Part shown: positions 11,085 to 19,846 of the stretch, one piece after another | Numbering within the stretch: position 1 is the stretch's first letter | Layout of the letters: the number at the start of each line of letters is the position of its first letter | Position numbers and translations under genes: made by a program | NCBI RefSeq assembly: GCF_000821185.2 | Contig: NZ_CP050855.1 | Location: 2,790,001 to 2,854,000 of the forward strand | Reading direction: 5' to 3' | From: Serratia symbiotica | Lineage (GTDB): Bacteria > Pseudomonadota > Gammaproteobacteria > Enterobacterales > Enterobacteriaceae | DNA: 64,000 nt | Notes under the pieces: generated by a model | Database searches by the model: none | The model's input: the letters and a program-made list of their open reading frames with translations, nothing else | Told to the model about the DNA's origin: nothing

Positions 11085-11966
11085 TTATTTGCAACCTCCG
11101 TGCATATTTGAGGAGCCTAACTTGCGCCAGACGTCCCATTCACCATTGGTGCCTGGCTTATCGCCACGAGTCCACCAGCCATTTAGCCAGGTGCTGCCAT
11201 TGTAAGTGACTTTGGTACATGGAGTAGAATAGTCTGTATTTTGATCCCACGCAGAGCCCTCTGGCATTGGCTTAGGCAGTGGGATAGACTCTGGTTTAGG
11301 CTCGGGCTTAGACTCTGGTTTAGGCTCAGGCTTAGATTCTGGTTTAGGCTCGGGCTGCGCATTGTTGCCAGCAAATTCGACATCGATGACATTGTAGAAT
11401 GCATTAGAGGTGTCATTGACAGTCCAGACGGCCAGAATCTCTTGATAGCCCTCACGTGCTGGCACATCACAGGTATGAACCTCAGATGGCCCCCGTCCTG
11501 GTACGGCACCATTTCTCTGAATGGTGCAGAATGGCTTGCTCTCAAAACTGGCACGCGTCAATGGTGCATTCGGGTTCCAGTTGTTTTTAGTAATAAAATA
11601 CTCATACTTGTTGGTTGGATGAGGCGCGGTAAAGAACCAATGAAACTGGGTTTTTCCTGCTGTGATAGATGTTTTAGCCCAGCGATCCATATTCTGTACA
11701 TCCAATTCACCGCCGCGCACTCTATTCGCACTGGCAATCTGACCGTCGATCACCCCCTCGCGCGGGAAACCCTGAGGAGCCTCAAGACTTTGCGGTTCGT
11801 ATTGAATATTGCCACAGCCTGAGTTTAGCGCAGGAAAATTCGCATCATGTGCCTTTTTCGTGCACAAGTAAGCGCGTGCTGGAGGGTCCATCACATAACC
11901 ATGTGACAACGCGGTACCGCTCACTAAGAGCGATACAACAGCAATTGCAATTTTATTTAATTTCAT
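11085..11966 (-). CDS. Chitin-active lytic polysaccharide monooxygenase (AA10, CBP21-like) with CBM5/12, copy 1
   Basis: Secreted copper enzyme that cleaves crystalline chitin oxidatively. Signal peptide residues 1-21 end at ALS-HGYV, leaving the N-terminal His that forms half of the copper histidine brace. The second brace His is in FTAPHPTNKYEYF. The AA10 domain spans about residues 22-200, followed by a charged Pro/Glu/Lys/Ser linker of PEPKPESK repeats and a C-terminal chitin-binding CBM5/12 module (WDQNTDYSTPCTKV, NGWWTRG, VWRKLGSSNMHGGC). It has 293 residues. A GAGGA ribosome site sits before the ATG. It is paralogous to the next gene upstream and shares its tail module with the broken protease at 7293-9320. 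Export by Sec is clear; passage through the outer membrane by the neighbouring secretion system is a guess. Confidence 0.93.
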   Translation of the reverse strand: MKLNKIAIAVVSLLVSGTALSHGYVMDPPARAYLCTKKAHDANFPALNSGCGNIQYEPQSLEAPQGFPREGVIDGQIASANRVRGGELDVQNMDRWAKTSITAGKTQFHWFFTAPHPTNKYEYFITKNNWNPNAPLTRASFESKPFCTIQRNGAVPGRGPSEVHTCDVPAREGYQEILAVWTVNDTSNAFYNVIDVEFAGNNAQPEPKPESKPEPKPESKPEPKPESIPLPKPMPEGSAWDQNTDYSTPCTKVTYNGSTWLNGWWTRGDKPGTNGEWDVWRKLGSSNMHGGCK

Positions 11967-12096
11967 AAATCCTCATTAAAAAAATTATCTAACCGGGGTA
12001 CCTGCGTCTATTTTTATAGATTTACGAGGGGACATTTCTGTAGTGCATCCCCTCTGAATCTACCTTATAAAGACGTTACAGCATCTTCCCAGGAAA

Positions 12097-13059
12097 TTAT
12101 CTGCAACCTCCGTGCATATTTGCGGAGCCTAACTTGCGCCAGACGCCCCATTCACCACTGTTGTCTGGTTTATCGCCACGAGTCCACCAACCATTTATCC
12201 AAGTGCTGCCGTTGTAAGTGACTTTGGCGCATGGAGTCGCATAGACTTTATTTTGATCCCAAGCAGCCCCCCCTGGAACAGGCTTTGGTGGTGTAGGCTC
12301 TGGCTTCGGCGGTGGTGTAGGCTCTGGCTTCGGCGGTGGCGTAGGCTCTGGCTTCGGCGGTGGTGTAGGCTCTGGCTTCGGCGGTGGTGTAGGCTCTGGC
12401 TTCGGCGGTGGTGTAGGCTCTGGCTTTGGCGGTGGTGTAGGCTCTGGCTTTGCATTGTTGTTGCCAGCAAATTCGACATCGATGACATTGTAGAATGCAT
12501 TAGAGGTGTCATCGACAGTCCAGACGGCCAAAATCTCTTGATAGCCCTCACGTGCTGGCACATCACAGGTATGAACCTCAGATGGCCCCCGTCCTGGTAC
12601 AGCGCCATTTCTCTGAATGGTGCAGAATGGCGTGGTCTCAAAACTGGCACGCGTCAATGGTGCATTCGGGTTCCAATGATTTTTGGTAATAAAATACTCA
12701 TACTTGGTGGTTGGATGAGCTGCGGTAAAGGTCCAATGAAACTGGTTTTTCCCCGCTGAGATAGGTGTTTTAGCCCAGCGATCCATATTCTGCACATCCA
12801 ACTCGCCACCGCGCACTCTATTCGCACTGGCAATCTGGCCGTCGACCACTCCACCGTGCGGGAAGCCCTTATGTGCTTCCAGACTTTGCGGTTCGTATTG
12901 AATATTGCCACAGCCTTTGTTTGTTACAGGAGAATACCCAACAGCATTACTCGAACACAAATAAGCGCGTGCTGGTGGGTCCATCACATAACCATGTGAC
13001 AATGCGGCACCGCTAACTAAGAGCGATGCAACGGCAATTGCAATTTTATTAAGTTTCAT
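12097..13059 (-). CDS. Chitin-active lytic polysaccharide monooxygenase (AA10) with CBM5/12, copy 2, long Pro-rich linker
   Basis: Paralogue of the 11085-11966 gene, 320 residues. Signal peptide ends at ALS-HGYV, giving the copper-binding N-terminal His; the partner His is in FTAAHPTTKYEYF. The linker is about 55 residues of PEPTPPPK repeats (six full and one partial), encoded by a 24-bp tandem repeat. The C-terminal chitin-binding module matches the one in copy 1 (NGWWTRGDKPD, VWRKLGSANMHGGC). A GAGGA ribosome site precedes the start. The two copies differ mostly in the linker and in the segment after AYLC, so the duplication is not brand new. Likely role: chitin attack together with the GH18 chitinase at 36289. 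Confidence 0.93.
   Translation of the reverse strand: MKLNKIAIAVASLLVSGAALSHGYVMDPPARAYLCSSNAVGYSPVTNKGCGNIQYEPQSLEAHKGFPHGGVVDGQIASANRVRGGELDVQNMDRWAKTPISAGKNQFHWTFTAAHPTTKYEYFITKNHWNPNAPLTRASFETTPFCTIQRNGAVPGRGPSEVHTCDVPAREGYQEILAVWTVDDTSNAFYNVIDVEFAGNNNAKPEPTPPPKPEPTPPPKPEPTPPPKPEPTPPPKPEPTPPPKPEPTPPPKPEPTPPKPVPGGAAWDQNKVYATPCAKVTYNGSTWINGWWTRGDKPDNSGEWGVWRKLGSANMHGGCR
12281..12451. repeat. 24-bp tandem repeat encoding the LPMO linker
   Basis: About seven units of ggtgtaggctctggcttcggc-type sequence, each 24 bp and encoding PEPTPPPK on the reverse strand. Units differ by only one or two bases (ttc/ttt, ggt/ggc). Because 24 is a multiple of three, gain or loss of units changes linker length without breaking the frame. 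Confidence 0.9.
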
Positions 13060-13393
13060 AAATCCTCATTAAGCAATTAAAAGGTATTTCCTGGCTGGGG
13101 TATCTGTATATCTTTTTTGCCGTGATGATCCCCTTCACAAGCTTGATCATTTTGACGTTTTATGTAACAAACAGACATGGGCATATTCTTTAAAAAATGG
13201 AGAACACTGGTAAAGTCTGTGAGATTTAGGGAGTGCATGATAGGAAAAAACGCTGAAAATATTAATACACAACCTTTCAGAGGGTTACCTAGATCGAATG
13301 AAACACTATGCACATAGACCTGGCCATAGGGTGGTTAATTTGACCAGATTAACTCCCATACCAGGAGTTAGCCTGGTATGGGCCTTGGTGCTT
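13060..13393. other. Intergenic region between the prepilin peptidase and LPMO copy 2
   Basis: No convincing gene. A 78-codon reverse frame at 13077-13313 lacks a family signature and I do not accept it. The region should hold the LPMO promoter. The hairpin at 13355-13382 lies at its right end. Confidence 0.4.
13355..13382 (-). terminator. Hairpin behind the prepilin peptidase gene
   Basis: A perfect 11-bp stem, CCCATACCAGG / CCTGGTATGGG with a six-base loop, lies 12 bp behind the stop codon of the reverse-strand peptidase gene. The T tract after it is weak (AGTTAATC), so termination is probable rather than certain. Confidence 0.55.
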
Positions 13394-14128
13394 TTATCCC
13401 CACACTAACATCGCTAGCGCTAACGCGATCGGATAAGGCCCAAAGGGGAAAGGTTCCCCCAGTTTAGTGCGTAATACCAGCAATGCGCTGAGCAATGCCA
13501 GCAGAGGGGAAAAGGCTAGGATGCGCCATAAACCCGTCATGCCAAACCACGCCCCCAGCGCAGCAAATAGCTTCATGTCGCCCATCCCCATCCCTGGATG
13601 ACGCCGCCATAGGTAGAACAGGCGATCCAGTAACCAGGGAACCAAAAACCCCAATGCAGACGCCGCCAGAGATTCGATGCCGCTCACTCGGCCTTCCCCT
13701 AAAAAGGCACAGACGATGCCAAGCCCACACAACGGTAACGTTAAGCGATCGGGCAGTAGCATGGTACACTGATCGATGCCGGCTAATACCACCAAGAGGC
13801 AAGCCGCAACCAGAACATATCCGCCTTGCAACGTCAGACCATAGCGATGGATCAGCAAAGCAAACAGCGCGGCAGTCAACAATTCAACCAAAGGATAGCG
13901 CCATGAAATGGGATGATGGCAATCGGTGCAACGCCCAGCCAATAACAGCCAGCCTAACAGAGGCAAATTGTGGTGCCAACGGATTTTGGCACCACAAAGC
14001 GGGCACCCCGAAGCTGGATAGCTTAACGACATTTTTTCGCCCGCCATGATTAACGGCAAACGATAAATCACCACGTTAAGAAAACTGCCGATAATGGCAC
14101 CCAGTGCCATAAATAGCATAATATGCAT
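13394..14128 (-). CDS. Prepilin peptidase (A24 family, GspO/PilD-like)
   Basis: Inner-membrane aspartyl protease that cuts and N-methylates type IV prepilin-like leaders. 244 residues with about seven or eight hydrophobic segments. Residues 40-75 hold the zinc-binding CPLC and CTDC pairs of the methylase region. The two catalytic Asp residues are visible in AGIDQCTMLLPDRLT and in the family motif GMGMGDMKLF. It is transcribed divergently from the pseudopilin-led operon starting at 14431, whose five pseudopilins are its evident substrates. No lesion seen. Confidence 0.93.
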   Translation of the reverse strand: MHIMLFMALGAIIGSFLNVVIYRLPLIMAGEKMSLSYPASGCPLCGAKIRWHHNLPLLGWLLLAGRCTDCHHPISWRYPLVELLTAALFALLIHRYGLTLQGGYVLVAACLLVVLAGIDQCTMLLPDRLTLPLCGLGIVCAFLGEGRVSGIESLAASALGFLVPWLLDRLFYLWRRHPGMGMGDMKLFAALGAWFGMTGLWRILAFSPLLALLSALLVLRTKLGEPFPFGPYPIALALAMLVWG

Positions 14129-14430
14129 ATGAATAAATTCGCCATACTGGAATATCGTTACCGATAGTATTAAGATATAGATACCTTGATGGGAGTCATA
14201 AATTCTGCCGCCAATGCGTCAATTTTACACATGACCACTGCTTGGGTAAATATATCACCACGCTTATCACCACGATACATGCACCACAACAGAAAAATCA
14301 GAAAACTCTGTATTACTAAACCAGAATTCCCATTCAGATAAAGAGGGATGTCATTTAAACTCTATTTAACTATTTGGATAATGCTCAAAGAAAAATCAGC
14401 CTCCACAATCATTAAAAACGTGAATATTTT
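14129..14430. promoter_or_regulatory. Divergent control region between prepilin peptidase and the secretion operon
   Basis: 302 bp, AT-rich, no coding frame. Promoters for both the peptidase gene and the long rightward operon should lie here. I cannot name a specific operator. The first pseudopilin has no strong Shine-Dalgarno sequence. Confidence 0.4.
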
Positions 14431-14853
14431 ATGAAAGAAAAATTATTAATGCACTACCGACGGCAACAAGGTTTTACTCTACTTGAGTTACTGGTGGTGC
14501 TGATGATTATCGCCCTGCTGGCTGGTTTTGTCGGCCCACGTCTTTTTTCACAGGTTGATCAAGCCAAGGATAAAACAGCTTTGAATCAAATGAAAAGCTT
14601 GTCCGACGCGCTAAGTCAATATCGGCTTGATGTTGGCCAGTATCCCAGTGAAACTCAGGGGCTAAAGGCGCTGATCGACCGTCCAAGCGGCGTTACCGGT
14701 TGGCGCGGGCCCTACTTGAGCAAAAGCGTTCCTAACGATCCTTGGGGCAACCCTTATCAATGGCACAATCCGACGCGCAACAAAAATGCGGTTTATGAAG
14801 TTGAACTGCTGGCCACTGGCAATGATGGTAAAACTATAAACTACGGATTCTAA
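14431..14853 (+). CDS. gspG: Major pseudopilin, GspG type
   Basis: Main subunit of the pseudopilus of a type II secretion-like machine. It has a prepilin leader cut at QQG-FTLLELLVVLMIIALLAG, with the conserved Glu at position 5 of the mature chain, and a GspG-type globular part with the marks YPSETQGLKAL, GPYLSK and PNDPWGNPYQ. 140 residues from ATG 14431, leaving a 14-residue leader; ATG at 14449 would leave the more usual 8-residue leader, and neither has a clear ribosome site. First gene of a run of twelve rightward genes that overlap or nearly touch. Confidence 0.92.
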   Translation: MKEKLLMHYRRQQGFTLLELLVVLMIIALLAGFVGPRLFSQVDQAKDKTALNQMKSLSDALSQYRLDVGQYPSETQGLKALIDRPSGVTGWRGPYLSKSVPNDPWGNPYQWHNPTRNKNAVYEVELLATGNDGKTINYGF

Positions 14854-14855
14854 CG

Positions 14856-15311
14856 ATGCGTACCGCTTTGTTTACCCTGTTGCTGCTCGCATTGCCAACC
14901 AGCGCCACCTGTTGGAGCCAAGCCGGTAAGCGCTATGGTATCGAGCCAATCCTGCTACAGGCCATCGCTATCACCGAGTCCAGCATGAACCCTTCAGCGG
15001 TAAACAAAAACAACGACGGCAGCTACGATATCGGTTTGATGCAAATTAACAGCCGCCATTTGCCAGCGCTGAATAAATACCGGATCACACAGCGCCGGTT
15101 ACTGGAGGATCCCTGCCTGAGCGTCATGACTGGCGCATGGATCTTGGCCAGTTTTATACGCCGGCATGGCTACAACTGGGAAGCCGTCGGTGCCTATAAC
15201 GCCGGTAGTACCCCGCAACGTGGCTATTTACGCCAGCGTTACGTCTATCGCGTCTTGCCTAACTATCTGCTGCTCCAGCAAAAGCAGGCACCGAATAGGG
15301 CCATTCAATAA
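14856..15311 (+). CDS. Lytic transglycosylase of the IagB/PilT-N (SLT) type, embedded in the secretion operon
   Basis: Small periplasmic peptidoglycan-cutting enzyme, 151 residues. Signal peptide about residues 1-19 (ends TSATC-W). The SLT domain shows the catalytic Glu in AIAITESSMNPSA and the motif DIGLMQINSRH, followed by AWILASFIRRHGYNWEAVGAYNAG. Such enzymes are used by type III, type IV and conjugation machines to open the wall locally. It starts two bases after gspG and its stop overlaps the start of gspF, so it belongs to the apparatus operon, which is unusual for a type II secretion locus. Confidence 0.9.
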   Translation: MRTALFTLLLLALPTSATCWSQAGKRYGIEPILLQAIAITESSMNPSAVNKNNDGSYDIGLMQINSRHLPALNKYRITQRRLLEDPCLSVMTGAWILASFIRRHGYNWEAVGAYNAGSTPQRGYLRQRYVYRVLPNYLLLQQKQAPNRAIQ

Positions 15312-16486
15312 TGAAATGTTTCGAAGTGACGTTGCTGCTCAACGGTACGCGTAGCACACAACAGATCCAAGCGTCCTGCATGGAAGAAGCTCGCACGCAG
15401 GTCGAATGTAGCGGTGCTCTGGTACTAAAGATAAAACCTTGCCGCCGCCTGACGCGACGCACCAAGCCCTTCCCCCTGACGTTGTTCATCCAGGAACTTA
15501 TCGCCCTGCTGGATGCGGGCCTGATGATTGTCGAAGCCATTGAGGCGCTGAGTGAAAGCAGCCGCGATGCTGAACAGCAGCGAGTGCTCGGCGTGCTGAT
15601 GCAATCACTGCACCGTGGCCGTCAGCTCTCTCAGGCGCTGGCGGAACAACCGGCTCTTTTTCCTCCCCTGTTGATCAGTACCGTTGCTTCATCGGAACAA
15701 ACAGGGCAATTGGCTATAGCACTCGGCCGTTTCCTGCATTATGAAAAGCGGATGGAGACATTGCGTAAACGTATCCGCAGCACCCTGCTCTATCCCAGCG
15801 TTGTCCTTAGCGTCGGCTGCCTGATCTTGTTCTTCCTGCTCGGATTTATCATTCCCCGATTCGCCATTGTCTTTGAGGGTATGAAGAACCTGAACGGCAG
15901 TGCGCAATTTATCGTTTGGTGGGGCCATCTGACTCAAAACCATGGCACTCTGCTACTGGTATCGAGCATCGCTGGCGCGATCCTGCTGGTCAGCGCCCTG
16001 CGCGATAAAAGTCTCCGCCAGATGCTGCTCAACCAACTGTTACGTATTCCACAATTGCAGCATCAGTACGAACTGGCCATTCTGGTGCGCTTTTACCGTA
16101 CTTTAGGTTTGTTGCTACAGGGGGGGATGACCGTAGTAACCGCTCTGACGCTTACCGGTAGCCTGCTGCCCCCGCGTTATCATCAGAACCTGAATCAGGT
16201 GCTGACCGAGGTTCAGGCTGGCAAAGCACTCTCATCCAGCCTGGAATCACAACAGCTCACCACCCCGGTCGCTAGCCGCCTGCTGGTGGTCGGTGAACGC
16301 AGTGGCGATCAACCTGCCATGTGTGAACGTATTGCCGCATTTTATGATGAGAGCTTGGAGCGAGCCATAGAGACATTCAGCAAGGTTTTCGAACCAGTGT
16401 TAATGCTGATCGTCGGCGGGTTGGTCGGCCTGGTGGTGTTCTTACTTTACATGCCGATCTTTGAAATTGCCGGGGGTCTCTCATGA
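15311..16486 (+). CDS. gspF: Inner-membrane platform protein GspF/PilC family
   Basis: Polytopic platform protein that couples the ATPase to pseudopilus assembly. 391 residues with the two T2SF domain repeats: the first around residues 55-180 (LLDAGLMIVEAIEALSE), the second around 260-380 (LLLQGGMTVVTALTL). Hydrophobic segments occur near residues 160-185, 210-235 and 360-385 (LMLIVGGLVGLVVFLLYMPI), the last ending in the family motif MPIFEIAGG. Start ATG overlaps the preceding stop (taATG) and its end overlaps gspE by four bases (ATGA). No lesion seen. Confidence 0.93.
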   Translation: MKCFEVTLLLNGTRSTQQIQASCMEEARTQVECSGALVLKIKPCRRLTRRTKPFPLTLFIQELIALLDAGLMIVEAIEALSESSRDAEQQRVLGVLMQSLHRGRQLSQALAEQPALFPPLLISTVASSEQTGQLAIALGRFLHYEKRMETLRKRIRSTLLYPSVVLSVGCLILFFLLGFIIPRFAIVFEGMKNLNGSAQFIVWWGHLTQNHGTLLLVSSIAGAILLVSALRDKSLRQMLLNQLLRIPQLQHQYELAILVRFYRTLGLLLQGGMTVVTALTLTGSLLPPRYHQNLNQVLTEVQAGKALSSSLESQQLTTPVASRLLVVGERSGDQPAMCERIAAFYDESLERAIETFSKVFEPVLMLIVGGLVGLVVFLLYMPIFEIAGGLS

Positions 16487-18114
16487 TGTCCTCATCCTTT
16501 GCAAATACCCTTACCGTATGGCAAGAACTCCCCCCTGAAACCCGGTGCGCGCAACTGGAAAACATGCTGACCCAGCACCCGGATCACCTGCCAGCGTTTG
16601 CGGCCGAACTCGGTCTGTATCCACTCAGCCTTGAGCGTCTCACCCAGGCTGAGCTGAATTTTTCCCTGGTTACCTTGCCTCAAGCTTTGTCTCACCGCTT
16701 ATTGCCGCTCAAGGTTGACGGCCATGATTATCTGCTGCTGGCCGATCCGTTTTCTTTAGCGCAGCGGCAGTGGGCGCAACGCCATACCGAACGTCTGGCG
16801 TTGGGGCCTCCGGGCTGGGTGCATGAACAACTGGACGCCTTGTCACGGCAACAACGCACCATGGATCAGGTCAATACCCAAGGTTTCGACAGTACCGCAG
16901 AGGAAATCGCGCTGGAGATTTCGATGGTCGGTATTTCGCAGGAGCAAAGCCCAGTGATTAAACTGGTGAACGCGACCCTGTACGATGCCTTGCAAAGCCG
17001 CGCCAGCGATATTCATTTGGAAAGCATACCAGACGGCCTGGTAGTGAAGTACCGCATCGATGGTGTTTTACACGCTATCACACGCTGCAATGGTGGACAG
17101 ACGGCGGAACAGGTGATTTCACGCCTAAAAGTGCTCGGCAATATGGACATCTCTGAACGCCGCATCCCACAAGATGGCCGCTTTAAAGCGCACATCCAGC
17201 AGCGCAATGTCGATTTCCGCGTTTCCATTATGCCCAGCATTCATGGGGAGGACGCAGTACTGCGCGTACTCGACAAATCGCATGAAAAAAAACTGCGTCT
17301 GGAAACATTGGGCTTCGATGCTCACACCCTGAAAGCCATCCGCCAATTGACGCAGATCCCGCATGGCATGGTGTTGGTCACCGGCCCCACCGGTAGTGGT
17401 AAATCAACCACGCTGTACTCTGCCCTTAGCGAGCTAAACACCGGTGAAAGCAAAATTATCACCATTGAAGACCCGGTGGAATATCAACTGGAAGGGGTAC
17501 TGCAAATCCCGGTTAACGACAAAAAAGGGCTGACATTTGCCCGTGGGCTAGGCGCCATACTGCGCCACGATCCCGATATTATTTTGGTCGGGGAGATCCG
17601 TGATGGCGAAACCGCAGGCATTGCGGTGCAGGCGGCGCTAACCGGCCACGTTGTGCTCTCCTCGGTACACGCCAACAGCGTTTTCAGCGTGCTTGAACGT
17701 TTTTTGTATATGCAGGTGGAACCGGCCAGCCTGATCACCGCCCTTAACGGCATCGTCGCCCAACGTCTGGTCAGGCAAATTTGCCCACATTGCCGCCAAC
17801 CCCATCAGTTGCAGCAGCAGGAAGCACAATCGTGGCAACTGACGCCTCAGCAACTGGCGCAAGGAAACTGGGCGATTGGCAAAGGTTGCGAGCATTGCCG
17901 CAACAGCGGTTATCACGGGCGGCTGGCGCTGGCGGAAGTGCTGCAATTTAGCGATACCATGAAAGAAGCTCTGCTGGCACGGGCACCGTTGCGTCAGTTA
18001 CGCGAGTGCGCCTTACAACAGGGTTTTATCCCTTTACAACAAATCGCCCTAAACGCCGCCAGCAACGGCTTTACCACGCTACAGGAGGTTAAACGTGTTA
18101 TTTCCACGCACTGA
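16483..18114 (+). CDS. gspE: Secretion/pilus assembly ATPase GspE/PilB family
   Basis: Cytosolic hexameric ATPase driving pseudopilus assembly. 543 residues. N-terminal domain about 1-150, then the catalytic core: Walker A GPTGSGKSTTLYSAL at about residue 301, Asp box ITIEDPVEYQLEG, Walker B ILVGEIRDGETAGIA, His box GHVVLSSVHAN. A zinc tetracysteine is present (CPHC near residue 433 and CEHC near 470), typical of GspE and PilB assembly ATPases rather than of PilT. Start overlaps gspF by ATGA. Intact. Confidence 0.95.
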   Translation: MMSSSFANTLTVWQELPPETRCAQLENMLTQHPDHLPAFAAELGLYPLSLERLTQAELNFSLVTLPQALSHRLLPLKVDGHDYLLLADPFSLAQRQWAQRHTERLALGPPGWVHEQLDALSRQQRTMDQVNTQGFDSTAEEIALEISMVGISQEQSPVIKLVNATLYDALQSRASDIHLESIPDGLVVKYRIDGVLHAITRCNGGQTAEQVISRLKVLGNMDISERRIPQDGRFKAHIQQRNVDFRVSIMPSIHGEDAVLRVLDKSHEKKLRLETLGFDAHTLKAIRQLTQIPHGMVLVTGPTGSGKSTTLYSALSELNTGESKIITIEDPVEYQLEGVLQIPVNDKKGLTFARGLGAILRHDPDIILVGEIRDGETAGIAVQAALTGHVVLSSVHANSVFSVLERFLYMQVEPASLITALNGIVAQRLVRQICPHCRQPHQLQQQEAQSWQLTPQQLAQGNWAIGKGCEHCRNSGYHGRLALAEVLQFSDTMKEALLARAPLRQLRECALQQGFIPLQQIALNAASNGFTTLQEVKRVISTH

Positions 18115-18814
18115 CCGCTGGCGTTGCCAATTGCAGCGGCACCATATTCAGCTTTATCAGGGGAATAGATTACAGGAGCAGCAGAGTTGGCAACCGGATA
18201 TGCCACTTGCCGAGCAGCTCGATCACATGTTGTCACCCCTACATTGCCGCCTACCTTGGCAAAATAGCATTGGCTTTGAGCTTGATACGCCTCATATAAG
18301 CTATCTGCTAACGCCTTGGTCTCAGGGCATCGTCACACCAGCAGAACTGCGGCAATACACCCGTAAGTTACTGGCCGAGCAGCACGGCACTGCGGTGCAA
18401 GACAACATGATCAGCTTCATCGGCCCCCATTACGGTGCCAACGCCTTTGCTGCCGCGTTAGACCCTAGCCTGTTCAATGAGCTAAAGGCCGCCGCCAAAC
18501 GGCACCGGCTGCGTTTTCGCGGATGCAGTACCCCATTTAGCCGTATGTTGGGCATGTTCGGCAACACCCTGCCGAGCAAGGCGCTATTCGCTTGCATCAG
18601 TAAAGACGAGGGCAACTTCGCCGCTCGCTATCAGGGCCGCTGGCACAGTATTTTCAGCCTGAATTTACCTACGGGAGAAAGCGTCCGACACCTTGATATC
18701 GCCAATCTTCTGGTCGGCTTGCCGCCGCTAGAGCGCTACGTCATGCATACGCAACAAGAGACAAGCATCCTGAAAAAACAGCTTCCTCCTGCGGGAACGA
18801 AATTATTATCATGA
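18095..18814 (+). CDS. Putative assembly-platform protein, PilM/GspL-cyto-like position
   Basis: 239 residues, no clear signal peptide or membrane helix, so probably cytosolic. I do not recognise a family motif with certainty. It lies between the ATPase and a PilN-like gene, the position of PilM in type IV pilus operons, or of MshI in MSHA loci. The start at 18095 overlaps gspE by 20 bases and the end overlaps the next gene by ATGA, so translation is coupled. The function (linking ATPase to the inner-membrane platform) is inferred from position and size only. Confidence 0.6.
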   Translation: MLFPRTDRWRCQLQRHHIQLYQGNRLQEQQSWQPDMPLAEQLDHMLSPLHCRLPWQNSIGFELDTPHISYLLTPWSQGIVTPAELRQYTRKLLAEQHGTAVQDNMISFIGPHYGANAFAAALDPSLFNELKAAAKRHRLRFRGCSTPFSRMLGMFGNTLPSKALFACISKDEGNFAARYQGRWHSIFSLNLPTGESVRHLDIANLLVGLPPLERYVMHTQQETSILKKQLPPAGTKLLS

Positions 18815-19302
18815 ACAATCATTATTTTTACACCTTGCCACCGTGGGCCATCAAATCCAGCCTACTGCTGTTGATACTGACGCTACCTGTGCTGCTAGGC
18901 ATCCATGCACAATGGCAGCAACAGCGCGAGCTACGCGTTCAATTGGTCGGTGAGGAACAGCAACTCTTGGCGCACCAGCAAGCGGCAGAAGCCCTCCGCC
19001 TGCGCCAGAAGACGCATACCCACCAACAGCAGCAATCCCCGCCGCGTTTGGTGGGCCTGGAGATATTAGCTAAGGCATGGAGAAACGACGTAGCACTGCT
19101 TTCGCTGGATCTGGATGCCCACTCGCAGCGGATGCGTATCGAACTGGCCAGCCATTCCTTAGGGGCACTGCTTGATTTTGTCGCGCGTCTACAGGAAGCG
19201 CCAGCGAAAGTCTGGCTGGAAAATCATACCCGCAATCCCTCGTTGATACCGCCATGGCAAATTAGCGGCACGCTGCATGTGGAGTATAACCATGCGTCTT
19301 GA
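18811..19302 (+). CDS. PilN-like single-pass inner-membrane platform protein
   Basis: 163 residues. One N-terminal membrane helix (about residues 13-33, IKSSLLLLILTLPVLLGI), then a Gln-rich coiled coil (about 35-75) and a small alpha/beta periplasmic domain. This plan is that of PilN/GspL-C. It lies between the PilM-like and PilO-like genes. Sequence-level similarity to named PilN proteins is not something I can confirm by eye. Start overlaps the previous gene by ATGA. Confidence 0.65.
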   Translation: MNNHYFYTLPPWAIKSSLLLLILTLPVLLGIHAQWQQQRELRVQLVGEEQQLLAHQQAAEALRLRQKTHTHQQQQSPPRLVGLEILAKAWRNDVALLSLDLDAHSQRMRIELASHSLGALLDFVARLQEAPAKVWLENHTRNPSLIPPWQISGTLHVEYNHAS

Positions 19303-19846
19303 TCCTAAGCTCCTGTGCCAGCCGTATGGGCTGTATATCATGATACGCTGGCATGCTGCACGGTTATATGAACTTATCGGCGCACTACCGCTATTGATTG
19401 GCACTTTTTGGCTGATATTGGTGATTTATTGGTGCAGCATACTACGCCCAGAAATAGCGGAAATGCAGAACCAGCACCAAGAAACCCAGAGGTTACTCGC
19501 CATTGCCCTGCCGCCCATAGAGCCGGAAGTCGAGGCGGAAAACCAAAAACTCAGTGCCACTGAATATCAGCAGGTCAAAGCGCTATTTGTCATTATGGAA
19601 AAACACCGCCTGTTGGCAAAAGAGGGCCGCTACCAGTTGCTGACTGACACCAGCAAATCTACTACCGACCTATTAGCGCTAGAAATCCCGTTGATCGGCG
19701 AGTATCCTGATTTGTACTCGGCATTACAGGAATTAAATGCCACCCTACCGCTGCGGGTTGATTCCCTGAAGATCAGCCGTACTAAGCCAGACAATGTTCA
19801 ACTGAATATGTTGCTGCGCGTGACACTGATGAAGGCGCTGCCATGA
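19292..19846 (+). CDS. PilO-like single-pass inner-membrane platform protein
   Basis: 184 residues from ATG 19292, chosen because GGAG sits seven bases before it; an in-frame ATG at 19277 would add five residues and lacks such a site. One membrane helix near residues 31-53 (PLLIGTFWLILVIYW), then a helical stretch and a ferredoxin-like periplasmic domain with EIPLIGEYPDLYSALQELN, a pattern common in PilO/GspM proteins. It overlaps both neighbours by a few bases. Likely partner of the PilN-like protein in the platform. Confidence 0.65.
   Translation: MRLDPKLLCQPYGLYIMIRWHAARLYELIGALPLLIGTFWLILVIYWCSILRPEIAEMQNQHQETQRLLAIALPPIEPEVEAENQKLSATEYQQVKALFVIMEKHRLLAKEGRYQLLTDTSKSTTDLLALEIPLIGEYPDLYSALQELNATLPLRVDSLKISRTKPDNVQLNMLLRVTLMKALP

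Noticed and set aside
12281..12451. Regular 24-bp repeats as a CRISPR or regulatory array
   Set aside because: They are head-to-tail, lack spacers and encode the Pro-rich linker of the LPMO in frame.
12253..12759. Forward 168-codon frame rich in Arg, Leu and Trp
   Set aside because: It is the antisense shadow of the Pro-rich LPMO linker.
13077..13313. Reverse 78-codon frame before LPMO copy 2
   Set aside because: No ribosome site, no family mark, and it overlaps the expected LPMO promoter.
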